64,000 nt of DNA, taken from positions 1,798,001 through 1,862,000 of the forward strand of contig NZ_CP007213.1 in assembly GCF_001411805.1 (NCBI RefSeq), written 5' to 3'. The position numbers were made by a program, and so were the translations under genes. Under the pieces are notes generated by a model. That model was given only the letters and a program-made list of their open reading frames with translations. It searched no databases and had not been told where the DNA came from. Positions within the stretch are counted from its first letter, which is position 1. Each line of letters begins with the position of its first letter. Below, piece after piece: positions 34,402 through 42,929 of the stretch. Origin of the DNA: Burkholderia plantarii (GTDB taxonomy: Bacteria; Pseudomonadota; Gammaproteobacteria; Burkholderiales; Burkholderiaceae).

Positions 34402-36048
34402 ATGGCTAAGAAGAAAATGAATCGGCTGAGACTGCTGTTCCGACAGCCGGTCCCGTCGCCTGCGCCGTCCATATCGGACGGATTCCCGTTGCCTTGGTCA
34501 GAGGGGCGGCCTAGTATCTACCGCTTTCTGTCGGATTTTGCGGTTGCGGATGACCAATGTCTTTCCGACGTGGCTGCGACGTTGCCTGATGAGGAGTTAC
34601 TGTCGATCCGAAGTGGCACACAACTGCGATGGGCACCCGGCGCAATGGACGGCGCATTCGGTCATCACGCGGCGAGCGATGGCAGCACACAGGTCGAGCG
34701 GGTAGTTGCCATGCTTGTGTCGGCGGCTGACGCTCGATCGGCTGAAGCGGTCAAGAATCTCTACGACCTGATTGCCGGGGATGAAGCACTGCGCCTTGTC
34801 GATCCTTTGCTGACGTCGTTGCGGCAATTGCGGCCAACGGACCCCGAGCGTTTGCATGCCTTGGCTCACTGGCTCGCCAGCGAAAGTCCGGATAGAGGCG
34901 CGGTCAAGATTGGTATTGCACTGCTCGGGATGTTTCAACCGCCTCGGGACACGGCGTTGCTTATCACTCTTGGTTTGCATGAGGAGTTCACGCTCTATGT
35001 AGCAGTGGCCCTCGGAAACACGTTGCCAGCCCCGGACAGGGAGGATGCCTGGTGGTCGCTGGCCAGACGAGTGAACGGATGGGGACGCATCCATTTAGTT
35101 GAGCGTCTGGCAAAGACTGAACGAAGCGATATAAAGGCCTGGATGCTGCGTGAGGGCTACAAGAATTCGGTGATGATCGAATACTTGGCCTATCCATGCG
35201 CAGTCGGCGGCGATTTGCTGCGCGCGCTGCGGGAGAATGACGTCGACGATGCATTGCTCAACGGCGCCGGTGATATGCTGCAGGCGCTGATCGCAGGCGG
35301 CCCGGCGCAGGACATGCGCGATTACACTGAGGGTGCCGAGGCCACTAGCCTGTATTTGGGTCACCTGGCGCGACGCGTGTCGGCCCGACTCGATGACTAT
35401 CTGGTCGTCTCGGACATCGCAGGGTTTGCTACGGATGAGGAAAGACCTTGGGAGGTATTGGGAGCGCGCGGTTGGACCGCAGAGCGTAGGGCGCACGTCG
35501 CTGCATTGGCCAGCGCCATCGTCGCGGACTCGAGATGGCCAGCGCTGGCCGCTGAAAGCCTTGGCGCACCCGACGAGGCAGCTTTCTGGACGGCAGCAAC
35601 AGTGGCGGAGCGCTTGGGGTTAGATCCGTGGGAGGTGCGCTTCGATCGTCAGCGCGCCGGCCAAGGGAGCCAGTGGTTTTATCTGATGCGGGATGCTGAT
35701 ACGCAGCGCGCCGATCGCGTGGTCACCTTGGCGATGGAGCAACTGTCCTTGAATGATCTGGCGACTGGAGCGGCGGATGAGTCCGGTCTTGGGCCTGGGT
35801 TTGCACAACAGACCGTGCTCGGTGCGATCCTCCAGGAACTGGGGCGCTTTCCTTGCAAAGGCTGGCCTCTCGTTGAGGCAGGTCTTCGGAGCCCGGTGGT
35901 CAGGAACCGGAACATGGCGTTGAAGACCTTGGATACTTGGGGCAAGGAGAAATGGCCGACGGCTGCCGAGGCTGCACTCAATAACGCCCTCTGCGCAGAG
36001 CCTAACGACCGGGTGCGAGAGTACATCACTCAGGTGCTTTCTCGTTAA
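34402..36048 (+). CDS. HEAT-repeat-like alpha-helical protein of unknown function
   Basis: This 548-residue soluble protein is made largely of helix pairs. Repeating units such as ALLITLGLHEEFTLYVAVAL, HLVERLAKTERSDIKAWML and SPVVRNRNMALKTLDTW suggest HEAT/ARM repeats. The Lys/Arg-rich N-terminus (MAKKKMNRLRLLFRQP) is followed by a Pro/Ser linker. No catalytic motif is seen. It is the last of three same-strand genes not separated by the island element, so they may act together. The function is unknown. Confidence 0.7.
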   Translation: MAKKKMNRLRLLFRQPVPSPAPSISDGFPLPWSEGRPSIYRFLSDFAVADDQCLSDVAATLPDEELLSIRSGTQLRWAPGAMDGAFGHHAASDGSTQVERVVAMLVSAADARSAEAVKNLYDLIAGDEALRLVDPLLTSLRQLRPTDPERLHALAHWLASESPDRGAVKIGIALLGMFQPPRDTALLITLGLHEEFTLYVAVALGNTLPAPDREDAWWSLARRVNGWGRIHLVERLAKTERSDIKAWMLREGYKNSVMIEYLAYPCAVGGDLLRALRENDVDDALLNGAGDMLQALIAGGPAQDMRDYTEGAEATSLYLGHLARRVSARLDDYLVVSDIAGFATDEERPWEVLGARGWTAERRAHVAALASAIVADSRWPALAAESLGAPDEAAFWTAATVAERLGLDPWEVRFDRQRAGQGSQWFYLMRDADTQRADRVVTLAMEQLSLNDLATGAADESGLGPGFAQQTVLGAILQELGRFPCKGWPLVEAGLRSPVVRNRNMALKTLDTWGKEKWPTAAEAALNNALCAEPNDRVREYITQVLSR

Positions 36049-36645
36049 ACTCCGACTTGTGCTCGCGAGGACAGGCAACGCTGATGGCGCTCGTCGAGAG
36101 TTGGATCGCTTTCTCGAAGGGCGTTCAGCGGAAGACCCAGTCTCCATACGGCTCGGCGAGATGCTGGCTAAAGCTACCGGCATGGCATGATCGCGAACAA
36201 AGAATCCTTCGTGTGGATGGCGGGCGACTGCGCCAATGAACATGCGCCGAGTGTCCGCTTGCAGGAGATCTGACTGTCTCTTCAGGGTCGATCTGCGCCG
36301 GTCGCGCATGACAGGGCGGCGGCCGGCCGTGTCCGGCCAGGAACAGACGATCGTAGCTCGCAGACGATCTCTGTCCGAACGTCGGCGCCCCTGTCTGCAA
36401 CGGTCATTCGAATCCGACGACACATCTCCGCCAAACGTTTCCACAGTTGATCATGTCAATTGAAGCATTCGATATGGATAAGATAGCGTTGCAGGCATAA
36501 TCGCGGGTACAAGCACTTGTCTGAAGCGCACGGCCATGGCCGGGGTGGGCGCTGGCAACGCCCATTTATCCGTGGTAGCCGATATGAAGGCGGAGCAACA
36601 TCATTCGGCATAAACTCTCGTTTGCTCGTTCGAATCAACGGAATC
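36049..36645. other. Long spacer containing intergenic element D
   Basis: Nearly 600 bp contains no recognisable protein. It holds island element copy D (36284-36352). The final 170 bp form an open frame continuous with the MurG-like gene, but this stretch does not resemble any MurG N-terminus. Confidence 0.5.
36284..36352 (+). repeat. Island intergenic element, copy D
   Basis: TGTCTCTTCAGGGTCG opens it, a GC core with GGCCGGCC follows, and GTCCGGCCAGGAACAGACGATC closes it. A GTGTCCGCTT segment lies about 30 bp before. The close match of TTCAGGGTCG and GGCCAGGAAC to copy A is the clearest cross-copy similarity outside the A/B pair. Confidence 0.55.
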
Positions 36646-37722
36646 GTGACGCAACTCCAAGGAAAAACGTTTGCGGGCAAGAGGCTCGCATTCACCGGTG
36701 GCGGCTCGGCTGGGCACGTTGTCCCTTTGCTCCCATTGATGGAAGATGCTTCGGCACGCGGGGCAGAGGTCCGATACATGGGCTCCGTGGCAGGCATCGA
36801 GAAATCGATCATCGCCGCGACGGGCATACCCTACGTCGCTTTGCACACGACAAAGCTGAGACGGTCATTCACCGTCAGCAACCTCGCAATCCCTTGGCGC
36901 CTCGTACTCGGCATACGCGATGCGATCGGATTCTTCAAACGATACGAGCCGGATGTACTGATTTCAAAAGGCGGGTTTGTATCCGTGCCGGCAGTTATCG
37001 CAGCGTGGCTAACCAGGGTACCTATCGTGTCCCATGAGTCAGATTTGACTACGGGCCTCGCAAATCGGATAGCGTTGCCGTTCTGTACCTCAATGTGTAC
37101 CGCGTTGCCGCTTTCCCTTGTCAAAGGACGAATTACGAGCAAGCACGTATTTACCGGGATTCCGATCCGGCGCGAATTCGTTAGCGCGAAGAAATCAGTT
37201 GTTTCTATACCCTGTAAGCCCACGTTACTTGTGTTCGGTGGCAGCCTGGGCGCAAGTGCGATAAATACCGCGATCCGGGCCGCCCTTCCTTCGTTAGCGG
37301 GCTATCGCGTTGTGCATATATGCGGACGGGGAAACGTTGACACGAATTACGACGCCCCCGATTACATTCAGCACGAGTTTGTGACTGAAGGAATGGCCGC
37401 GCTGATTCAAGAGGCGGAGGTCGTTCTCTGCCGTGCCGGCATGACTTCTATCCTTGAGCTTCTTTATCTGGAAAAGCCGGCAGTGCTGGTGCCGCTTGGG
37501 AAAGCCGCGAGCCGCGGCGACCAGCTTGACAACGCGAAGCTATTCGAGGACTTGGGCATCTTTCAAACGTTGCACGAAGATGCGATCGCAACAGACCTCC
37601 TACACAAACTCAAGGTTGCGCGGGAACGACGCATCGAATCGCAGCACGCGATTCGAGCGCTCGGCCTCCAATTCAGTACCGCTCCAATATTACGTGTTCT
37701 GGCCGACGTAATGCACGTGTAA
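36646..37722 (+). CDS. MurG-like glycosyltransferase (UDP-GlcNAc transferase paralogue)
   Basis: MurG adds GlcNAc to lipid I to form lipid II at the inner face of the membrane. This copy has the N-terminal glycine loop LAFTGGGSAGHVVPLLPL, DVLISKGGFVSVPAVIAAW, the second glycine loop LLVFGGSLGASAINTAI and the UDP-binding segment VVLCRAGMTSILELLYL. An AVLVPLGKAASRGDQLDNAK motif follows (canonical forms have P-x-A...DHQ-x-NA). The GTG at 36646 gives 358 residues, the usual MurG length; a TTG at 36517 would add 43 unmatched residues. No division/cell-wall cluster surrounds it and the composition is foreign. It is therefore an acquired paralogue whose true acceptor may differ. Confidence 0.85.
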   Translation: MTQLQGKTFAGKRLAFTGGGSAGHVVPLLPLMEDASARGAEVRYMGSVAGIEKSIIAATGIPYVALHTTKLRRSFTVSNLAIPWRLVLGIRDAIGFFKRYEPDVLISKGGFVSVPAVIAAWLTRVPIVSHESDLTTGLANRIALPFCTSMCTALPLSLVKGRITSKHVFTGIPIRREFVSAKKSVVSIPCKPTLLVFGGSLGASAINTAIRAALPSLAGYRVVHICGRGNVDTNYDAPDYIQHEFVTEGMAALIQEAEVVLCRAGMTSILELLYLEKPAVLVPLGKAASRGDQLDNAKLFEDLGIFQTLHEDAIATDLLHKLKVARERRIESQHAIRALGLQFSTAPILRVLADVMHV

Positions 37723-38129
37723 AGGGGCGCCCTAATGCGGTTGAACTGTAAGCGCCTCACGCCGACCGTTCGCGATCGCTCGCTCGCGGATGGCAAGCTA
37801 TTGATAGCGCGTTGATGAGTACTCGGTAGACGTTGCGGAGATCAGGTTATCGCTGAGAGCGGAGCGGATCGCGTGGCCAACTTGGCGGCCACATCCCAAG
37901 GCAGCGGTTCATCGATGCAGTTGACCGATGCTCATTGATCACGTCGCGCATCGCTGATGCCTGTCTGGCGATGGGGCTGACCATCGATCTAGCGAGGGCC
38001 GAACAACGGAACCGGCGCGTCGACGAAGATCGCGATCTGTGCGGCGTCTGTTCGCGACTTGCTAGCGTAAGCAAACTCCCGCTCCACCAACACGTCCTAT
38101 ACTGCGAGTTTTTTGGGGAGGAGAGATCA
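37723..38129. other. Intergenic stretch, no gene seen
   Basis: About 400 bp contains only short frames with no recognisable product. One of them opens into the Nudix gene but lacks similarity to it. The last 20 bp contain the strong GGGGAGGAG ribosome site of that gene. Confidence 0.5.
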
Positions 38130-38570
38130 ATGCGCGCCCCGTTTCAGATCCTTGCCATTCCTTATCGTGTCGGCTGTAAAGGATCGACGTTCGCCGCCCT
38201 CAAACGTTCTGACGATGGACATTGGCAGGGTGTCGCTGGCGGCGGAGAAGTTGGTGAAACTCCGTTCCAGGCGGCAGTCAGGGAATGCCAGGAAGAAGTC
38301 GGCGTTGGCTCACGCAGCAGGGTTCGATCGCTAAAAAGTCGGGCGTCGATCCCTGTTGAGCACTTCACCGACCGCGGACATTGGCCGACTGACATGTTTG
38401 TCATCCCCGAATATTGCTTCGGGCTGGACTGCACAGACAAGGAGCTTGTTCTATCAAGCGAACACGTGGACGTGCGTTGGGGAACATATCGAGAGATTAA
38501 TGCGCTACTGCGCTGGGATTCAAACAAGACAGCTCTCTGGGAACTCAACTGTCGTGTCACCAAGGAGTAG
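38130..38570 (+). CDS. Nudix hydrolase
   Basis: This 146-residue protein carries the Nudix box GGGEVGETPFQAAVRECQEE followed by VGV. The box gives the Mg-binding Glu residues for cleaving nucleoside diphosphates linked to another group. The surroundings (FAALKRSDDGHWQGVAGGGE; DVRWGTYREINALLRWDSNK) fit dihydroneopterin-triphosphate or dATP pyrophosphohydrolase-like members. GGGGAGGAGAG 7 bases before the ATG fixes the start. The substrate is not determined; a link with the DHFR gene of the same island through folate is only speculative. Confidence 0.9.
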   Translation: MRAPFQILAIPYRVGCKGSTFAALKRSDDGHWQGVAGGGEVGETPFQAAVRECQEEVGVGSRSRVRSLKSRASIPVEHFTDRGHWPTDMFVIPEYCFGLDCTDKELVLSSEHVDVRWGTYREINALLRWDSNKTALWELNCRVTKE

Positions 38571-38996
38571 TCTGCCCTTGCTTCGGACGGTGAACGTAGA
38601 TACAAACCTATCGGCCGTCGTGTTGCTCGCTGTAGACGACCCAGAACCGGTTGAACTCGACTTGGTCCAAAGACGTTTGGTGCTAGTTTGGGATCGCTCA
38701 TTCGCAAAGGCGAGCGGCCGTTGTCAGTTTTGGAACGGGCATCACAGGAATGAAGCTGTGATCGTCGCTTCAGGGTCGCCATCTGCCGTCGGCGTCCGCA
38801 GCCTCCAACGAGGCGCCGCGACGGTCGTCGTCGGGCCGAGTTCGGCCAGGAACGGGCATTGGTCACCGGCGGGTAGATGTCCCCTCATGAACGAGGAAAG
38901 GCCCCTTGACGCGGATCAAGTGCCCGGGAGGCTACTGACCTGAATGCGCCGCCACCCTTTGTAGTTGGTCTCACCCTACAACTATTTTCAGTTCAG
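38571..38996. other. Spacer containing intergenic element A
   Basis: About 425 bp between the convergent Nudix and APH-like genes contains no recognisable gene. It holds copy A of the island element at 38773-38848. Confidence 0.55.
38773..38848 (+). repeat. Island intergenic element, copy A (76-bp near-identical pair with copy B)
   Basis: GGGTCGCCATCTGCCGTCGG begins a segment whose first 42 bases are identical to those at 40175. The remainder differs by one indel and two substitutions to the shared TTCGGCCA. Immediately upstream is GTCGCTTCA and downstream GGAACGGGCATTGG. This is the best-preserved element. Confidence 0.75.
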
Positions 38997-39974
38997 TCAG
39001 CGAGTATCCACTACGGATGGCGTGGCTCGGAAGCGTTCGAATGTCAGCCTGGTGCGTTGCGCTGTTGTCTCCCAAAGAGCCTCGGTGAGCGTATTAAATC
39101 GCGCGAGGGCCAATAAGATGCGCAACTGGTGGAAAACTACACACAGGGGCAGCGACGCGCTCTCTAGCGCATTGAGCGGTCGCTTGACCTGGTAGGCAGA
39201 GAGGAACGATTCCCAGAGCGCTGCAGCGTCAGACAGGTCTCGGAGATGAAGCGGCAGAGCGCCAAGATCGAAAATGAGCGCACCCTGGCCGCACTCGTCG
39301 AAGTCAAAGAACGTCACCGTCTCGCTCTCGATTCGAGCGTTACCTGTCCAGACGTCGCCATGACATGCCCCGAGCGGTAGCCGGCGATTTGCCAGCTCGG
39401 TCATCAGGTCGATGCCTTCGCGCAAGACCTGTTCGGCGATTCTCTCGCCAATCGGCCCAACCCGCCGCAACGCTTCGATTGCTTCATAGCCAATGCAGAC
39501 AGGATCGAGCGTCCTCAAAAATGTGGGCTTGAAGTTCGCCGATGCATTGTGAAGCTTTGCCAAGGCGCTACCGAGTCGCTGCATGTCTTCAGAGTCGAGA
39601 CAAGGTTCGCGACCTTCGGCAGCGGTAAATAGGCAACCCACTCGGGCCTCACCTTCGAGGATGAAGCGGGTAAGCGCGTTGCCTTCGACGTTTCGCACGG
39701 CCTTCGATACGGCAACGTCCTGTTTTTGTGCTAGTACATCAACTAGCGCAAGCTCATATCCGATCTCTTCCAGTGAGCGGCCCAGCGGCCTGTAGAGCCG
39801 GAGGTAGAAGCTTCCATCATCTGTCGTGAGGCGGTAGGTCCGGTTAATTCCGTCGACGATAAGTTTCATCTCCAGAAAATGACGGCCGTAGCAATTGGCG
39901 AGCGCGGCTAGCGCGACGTCATGTAGTTGAATCGCATCTGCTGGCGGATCTTTCCGGCCACCTGAAGTAATCAT
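38997..39974 (-). CDS. Aminoglycoside-phosphotransferase-fold kinase
   Basis: This 325-residue protein has the APH/choline-kinase/homoserine-kinase-II fold. The ATP-site strand is YRLTTDDGSFYLRLYRP, with the Lys position replaced by Arg. The catalytic loop is LPLGACHGDVWTGNARIES and the Mg-binding Asp is in VTFFDFDECGQGALIFDLG. Substrates in this fold include aminoglycosides, choline, homoserine and protein. The sequence does not single one out, and its SrkA-like wording is equally compatible with a stress kinase. It is flanked on both sides by the near-identical elements A and B. Confidence 0.85.
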   Translation of the reverse strand: MITSGGRKDPPADAIQLHDVALAALANCYGRHFLEMKLIVDGINRTYRLTTDDGSFYLRLYRPLGRSLEEIGYELALVDVLAQKQDVAVSKAVRNVEGNALTRFILEGEARVGCLFTAAEGREPCLDSEDMQRLGSALAKLHNASANFKPTFLRTLDPVCIGYEAIEALRRVGPIGERIAEQVLREGIDLMTELANRRLPLGACHGDVWTGNARIESETVTFFDFDECGQGALIFDLGALPLHLRDLSDAAALWESFLSAYQVKRPLNALESASLPLCVVFHQLRILLALARFNTLTEALWETTAQRTRLTFERFRATPSVVDTR

Positions 39975-40427
39975 CAGGGATACCTTGTCGTTTCAATGCT
40001 CAATGATCTCTTGGCAGCCGAGAAGATTGCAAGGGCTCCGAATTTGCCTGGCCCGACATACCTTTCATTGGTGATCGGATGCACCCAAGGAGTTTTTTCT
40101 GGTTCAACGAAAACGAACGACCGGTTTCGGAGAGTGACACGGACATTCCCCGGACATTGACGGCGGGCCGTTGTGGGTCGCCATCTGCCGTCGGCGTCCG
40201 CAGCCTCCAACGAGGCTGCCGCGACGGTCATCGTCGGGCCGCGTTCGGCCAACCGCAGGCGTTCATCAATTTCTGAACTCCGACGTACGAATGTCTGCGT
40301 CGCGACCGGTTGCAGACATTCTCCCGAATCAGAGGACCGTACAAGCGTTGCATCCGAGTCGGCCTGACGGTGCCCATGCGCGGCTCGCAAGCTTTCATAT
40401 CTCGTGCATCAGTTCATTCGCCTGGTA
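39975..40427. other. Spacer containing intergenic element B
   Basis: Between the APH-like gene start and the LysR gene stop lies about 450 bp without a recognisable gene. It contains element copy B (40175-40251). Two short CGGACATT segments also occur just ahead of it, at about 40140-40160. Confidence 0.55.
40175..40251 (+). repeat. Island intergenic element, copy B
   Basis: This is a near-identical 77-bp direct repeat of copy A, 1.4 kb apart and on the same strand, flanking the APH-like gene. It ends TTCGGCCAACCGCAGGCGTTCATC, so similarity fades exactly after the TTCGGCCA shared by the family. Confidence 0.75.
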
Positions 40428-41315
40428 CTAAGCCGCTCTGCTCAGGGCATTGATCGCGACCCGTAGCCGCGCGGGGATAACCGCCGCCGTTGCCCAGAGC
40501 AGGTGGACATCATGGTGGCGTGCAGGGAGGTGGGGTAGGAGCTGAACAAGCGTACCCGACGCGAGCGCATCCTCGACCAGCCAGTCGGGCAACCACGCGA
40601 CCCCTCGGCCCGAGACCGCCGCGTCAAGGATGACCCCGAGATCGGCAACGCGGAAGCGCGAACGTGGCTCGACCAGTTCCAGTCGTCCGTCCCCGGTCGG
40701 GAAAATCCAAGGCTCGCTCCATCCGTCGCGATGGTAGACGAGCGAGTCGTATCGGCCAAGGTCGTCGAGCGAATTGGGCATGCCCAGCCGCGCAACCAGC
40801 GACGGTGCCGCGCACAGGACTGTCGCGTGCCGGCCGACAGTGTCCGACGACAGGCCAGCCGCCGTACCGATCGATCCGCTCCTGACGGCCAGATCATATC
40901 CCTCCTCGACAAGAGACACGCAGCGATCCCGCAGATCAATTTCGATTGTCAGCTCCGGATTCTCATCTGCGACACGCAGCAGCAGTGGTGCGACTTTCAG
41001 TCGGCCGTAGAGCACGGGCATCGTGATTCTTAGCACGCCGCTGGCGCGTTCGCGCCCGGCATCCAGCCACGCGGCGCCCTCGCGCAGTTCCTCCGTGGCT
41101 CTCACGCATCGAGAGAGAAAGGCGCGGCCCTCATCGGTGAGCAACTGTGCGCGTGTCGTTCGGTTGAACAGGCGAACACCGAGGCGATCCTCGATGCGCG
41201 CGATCGCCTTGCCGACCGCCGAGCGCGAAAGGTGCAATTGCCGGCCGGCGGCCGCAAAGCTCCCCGCCTCTGCTGCGGCGACAAAAGCAGGGACGTCTTT
41301 GAAAAGATCAATCAC
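40428..41315 (-). CDS. LysR family transcriptional regulator
   Basis: This 295-residue regulator has the winged helix at residues 1-60 (FVAAAEAGSFAAAGRQLHLS; AVGKAIARIEDRLGVRLFNR) and a periplasmic-binding-like effector half (SGVLRITMPVLYGRLKVAPL). It belongs to the large CrgA/DsdC-like group. It is divergent from the DUF1579-like gene across 123 bp, so it may control that gene. The GC is higher than in neighbouring island genes, closer to the backbone. Confidence 0.92.
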   Translation of the reverse strand: MIDLFKDVPAFVAAAEAGSFAAAGRQLHLSRSAVGKAIARIEDRLGVRLFNRTTRAQLLTDEGRAFLSRCVRATEELREGAAWLDAGRERASGVLRITMPVLYGRLKVAPLLLRVADENPELTIEIDLRDRCVSLVEEGYDLAVRSGSIGTAAGLSSDTVGRHATVLCAAPSLVARLGMPNSLDDLGRYDSLVYHRDGWSEPWIFPTGDGRLELVEPRSRFRVADLGVILDAAVSGRGVAWLPDWLVEDALASGTLVQLLPHLPARHHDVHLLWATAAVIPARLRVAINALSRAA

Positions 41316-41438
41316 GTTGTATCCCCAGAGGCTACATCAGGGCGAAATATTATCGTTACCGTCGCCAGACAGGCGCGGTCTACCATCGGATGCATGGATA
41401 TTTCTTTTCGTTCCCTTAACAGCCGCAAGGAGATTCGC

Positions 41439-42029
41439 GTGTACTCACCTCGTTTCCTTCTTCCTCTCGTGATGTCGCTGGCCACCCTCGGCATCTTCTT
41501 GACCGTCCCGGTTTCGGCTCAACAGAGTGAGCAAGCGAACGTAGCGCGGGAGACGACAGCCCTGTCCAGTCAGCAAGGAAAGTGGATCGTTGTCGAGACA
41601 TTCTGGGTTCGCCCGGATGCGCCGCCAGTAGTCACCAAAGGGCTGGTCGCCGAAAGGCGCATGGTGGGCCGCTTGCTGGAAGAGCGTCTGTATGCTGTGA
41701 ACAGCAGAGAGCCCGTGCGTATCGATTATCTTGGTTATGATGCGATCGCGGGGCAGTGGTGCTATGTCTCCATCGACACTCGCGTGCCCGTTCCACCGAT
41801 GTCGGCATCGAGCTTCGAACGCGACACTCCTGACCGCATCACGCTGCGTTTCGAGCCGTTTGCCGCGCCACCGATCGTGCCTGAATGGTCAGGACGATTG
41901 CTTCGAATGGAACAGGTGATCGCGCGCAAAGGCCTCGACCACGAGACGAAGGACCAATACTTCATTCTGGCGGATGGAAGCGGTACCCGATGGCTCGCGC
42001 ATCGGTACGACTACCAGCGCGAGCGTTGA
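41439..42029 (+). CDS. Secreted DUF1579-like protein
   Basis: This 196-residue protein has a signal peptide (FLLPLVMSLATLGIFLTVPVSA). The mature part matches the DUF1579 layout: GKWIVVETFWV, VTKGLVAERRMVGRLLEER, then DYLGYDAIAGQWCYVSIDTR and ITLRFEPF. The family binds or processes unknown small molecules. AAGGAG with 6-base spacing before GTG 41439 strongly decides the start over the ATG at 41394. It is divergent from LysR. A frameshifted membrane-protein gene overlaps its end. Confidence 0.75.
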   Translation: MYSPRFLLPLVMSLATLGIFLTVPVSAQQSEQANVARETTALSSQQGKWIVVETFWVRPDAPPVVTKGLVAERRMVGRLLEERLYAVNSREPVRIDYLGYDAIAGQWCYVSIDTRVPVPPMSASSFERDTPDRITLRFEPFAAPPIVPEWSGRLLRMEQVIARKGLDHETKDQYFILADGSGTRWLAHRYDYQRER

Positions 42030-42339
42030 ACGAACAGATCTACCAATCCCTCGTGCCCGCGATGCGTGCCGGCCAGTGGGTGGCCATCGTTATCGCCAAC
42101 CTGCTGCTAAACGCGAGTGGGCACGGTGAATGGTTTGGCGCGGCGGTGATTCTGATCGTCGCCTGCATTTTCTTTCGTTGGCCTATTATGGTTCCGCCCC
42201 AATGTGCTTCATGCTTACCGGTTTGGCCTTGGCGTTAGTTGCACTCTCGTATCCCTGGTTCGGCACGCGTCAACCTGGCTTCCCTACGGGCGCCTTCGCC
42301 ACCGGCGTGATTTTGTGGGTTGCCGCCCTGGCCAGTTGA
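41990..42339 (+). pseudogene. Frameshifted small membrane protein gene
   Basis: One frame encodes two hydrophobic segments (WVAIVIANLLLNA; WFGAAVILIVACIFFRW) and stops at 42238. A second frame, entered near 42180, continues with two more (CFMLTGLALALVALSYPWF; AFATGVILWVAALAS) to the stop at 42339. Together they would give a coherent four-helix protein of about 115 residues. The reading therefore suggests a single indel around 42170-42200, or a sequencing error there. The product is not recognised. Confidence 0.5.
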
Positions 42340-42469
42340 GCGGCGCAAAGTCCATAGAGACTTTTCATGGCCCGTTGCGCAAAGCATCGCCGCTCGGCCA
42401 CAATCGGCCATTCGACATCTGGGTTCAAATTGCCGACAATTGAGCACGTCCGACCTAAAGAGAACTCGT

Positions 42470-42796
42470 ATGCCGGCTGATCGCGATTTCCACTCGAGTT
42501 GCAGCAAGACCTCGGAGTATCTTCGCGAGGTGCGAGCTTGCCTCTCCGAAACTGCCGAGGGAGTGTGTGCGGATGAGATCGCCGAATTTGCGGAATTCTT
42601 GAACCACAACGAGTTCGAACTGGCGCTGGACGCCATCGAAGCCTCATTTAGGAAGGGAGACGATGCGAACTGGCGTGTGCTGGAGTATATGGCCATGGCA
42701 GCACTGAGCATGGAGTTGGTAGATCGCCAAAGGACGTACGATCAATGGCTAACAAAAGCGCGAGGCTGGAATTACAGGACGGTTCTACCACGATAG
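42470..42796 (+). CDS. Hypothetical protein, MafI-immunity-like
   Basis: This is an acidic helical protein of 108 residues. VCADEIAEFAEFLNHNEFEL, then ALDAIEASFRKGDDANWRV and YMAMAALSMEL, resemble the layout of MafI-type immunity proteins (the hNEFelAL motif). I am unsure of this. No toxin gene is next to it, so it would be an orphan immunity gene. The ATG at 42470 is preceded by CTAAAGAGAACTC. Confidence 0.55.
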   Translation: MPADRDFHSSCSKTSEYLREVRACLSETAEGVCADEIAEFAEFLNHNEFELALDAIEASFRKGDDANWRVLEYMAMAALSMELVDRQRTYDQWLTKARGWNYRTVLPR

Positions 42797-42841
42797 GTTA
42801 CAAGCCGAATGGCCGGCTTACGTCGAATTGATGGATCGCTC

Positions 42842-42912
42842 AGGGTCGGCTGCCACCGACCGAGCCCAGGCGAGGAGACGTGGGGCGACTTCCGGCCACA
42901 AACAGCCGATCA
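42842..42912 (+). repeat. Island intergenic element, copy F
   Basis: TCGCTCAGGGTCGGCTGCCACCGACC has an inverted GGTCGG/CCGACC pair. GACTTCCGGCCACAAACAGCCGATC closes it. It is the last copy before the right IS fragment and lies to the right of the preceding gene, like the others. Confidence 0.5.
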
Positions 42913-42929
42913 TCAAAGGCGATTACCCC

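Noticed and set aside
29241..42912. Integron cassette array with canonical attC sites
   Set aside because: No intI gene is in the window, and I could not find consistent RYYYAAC...GTTRRRY cores at the element ends. The cassette-like layout is kept as a finding without the integron label.
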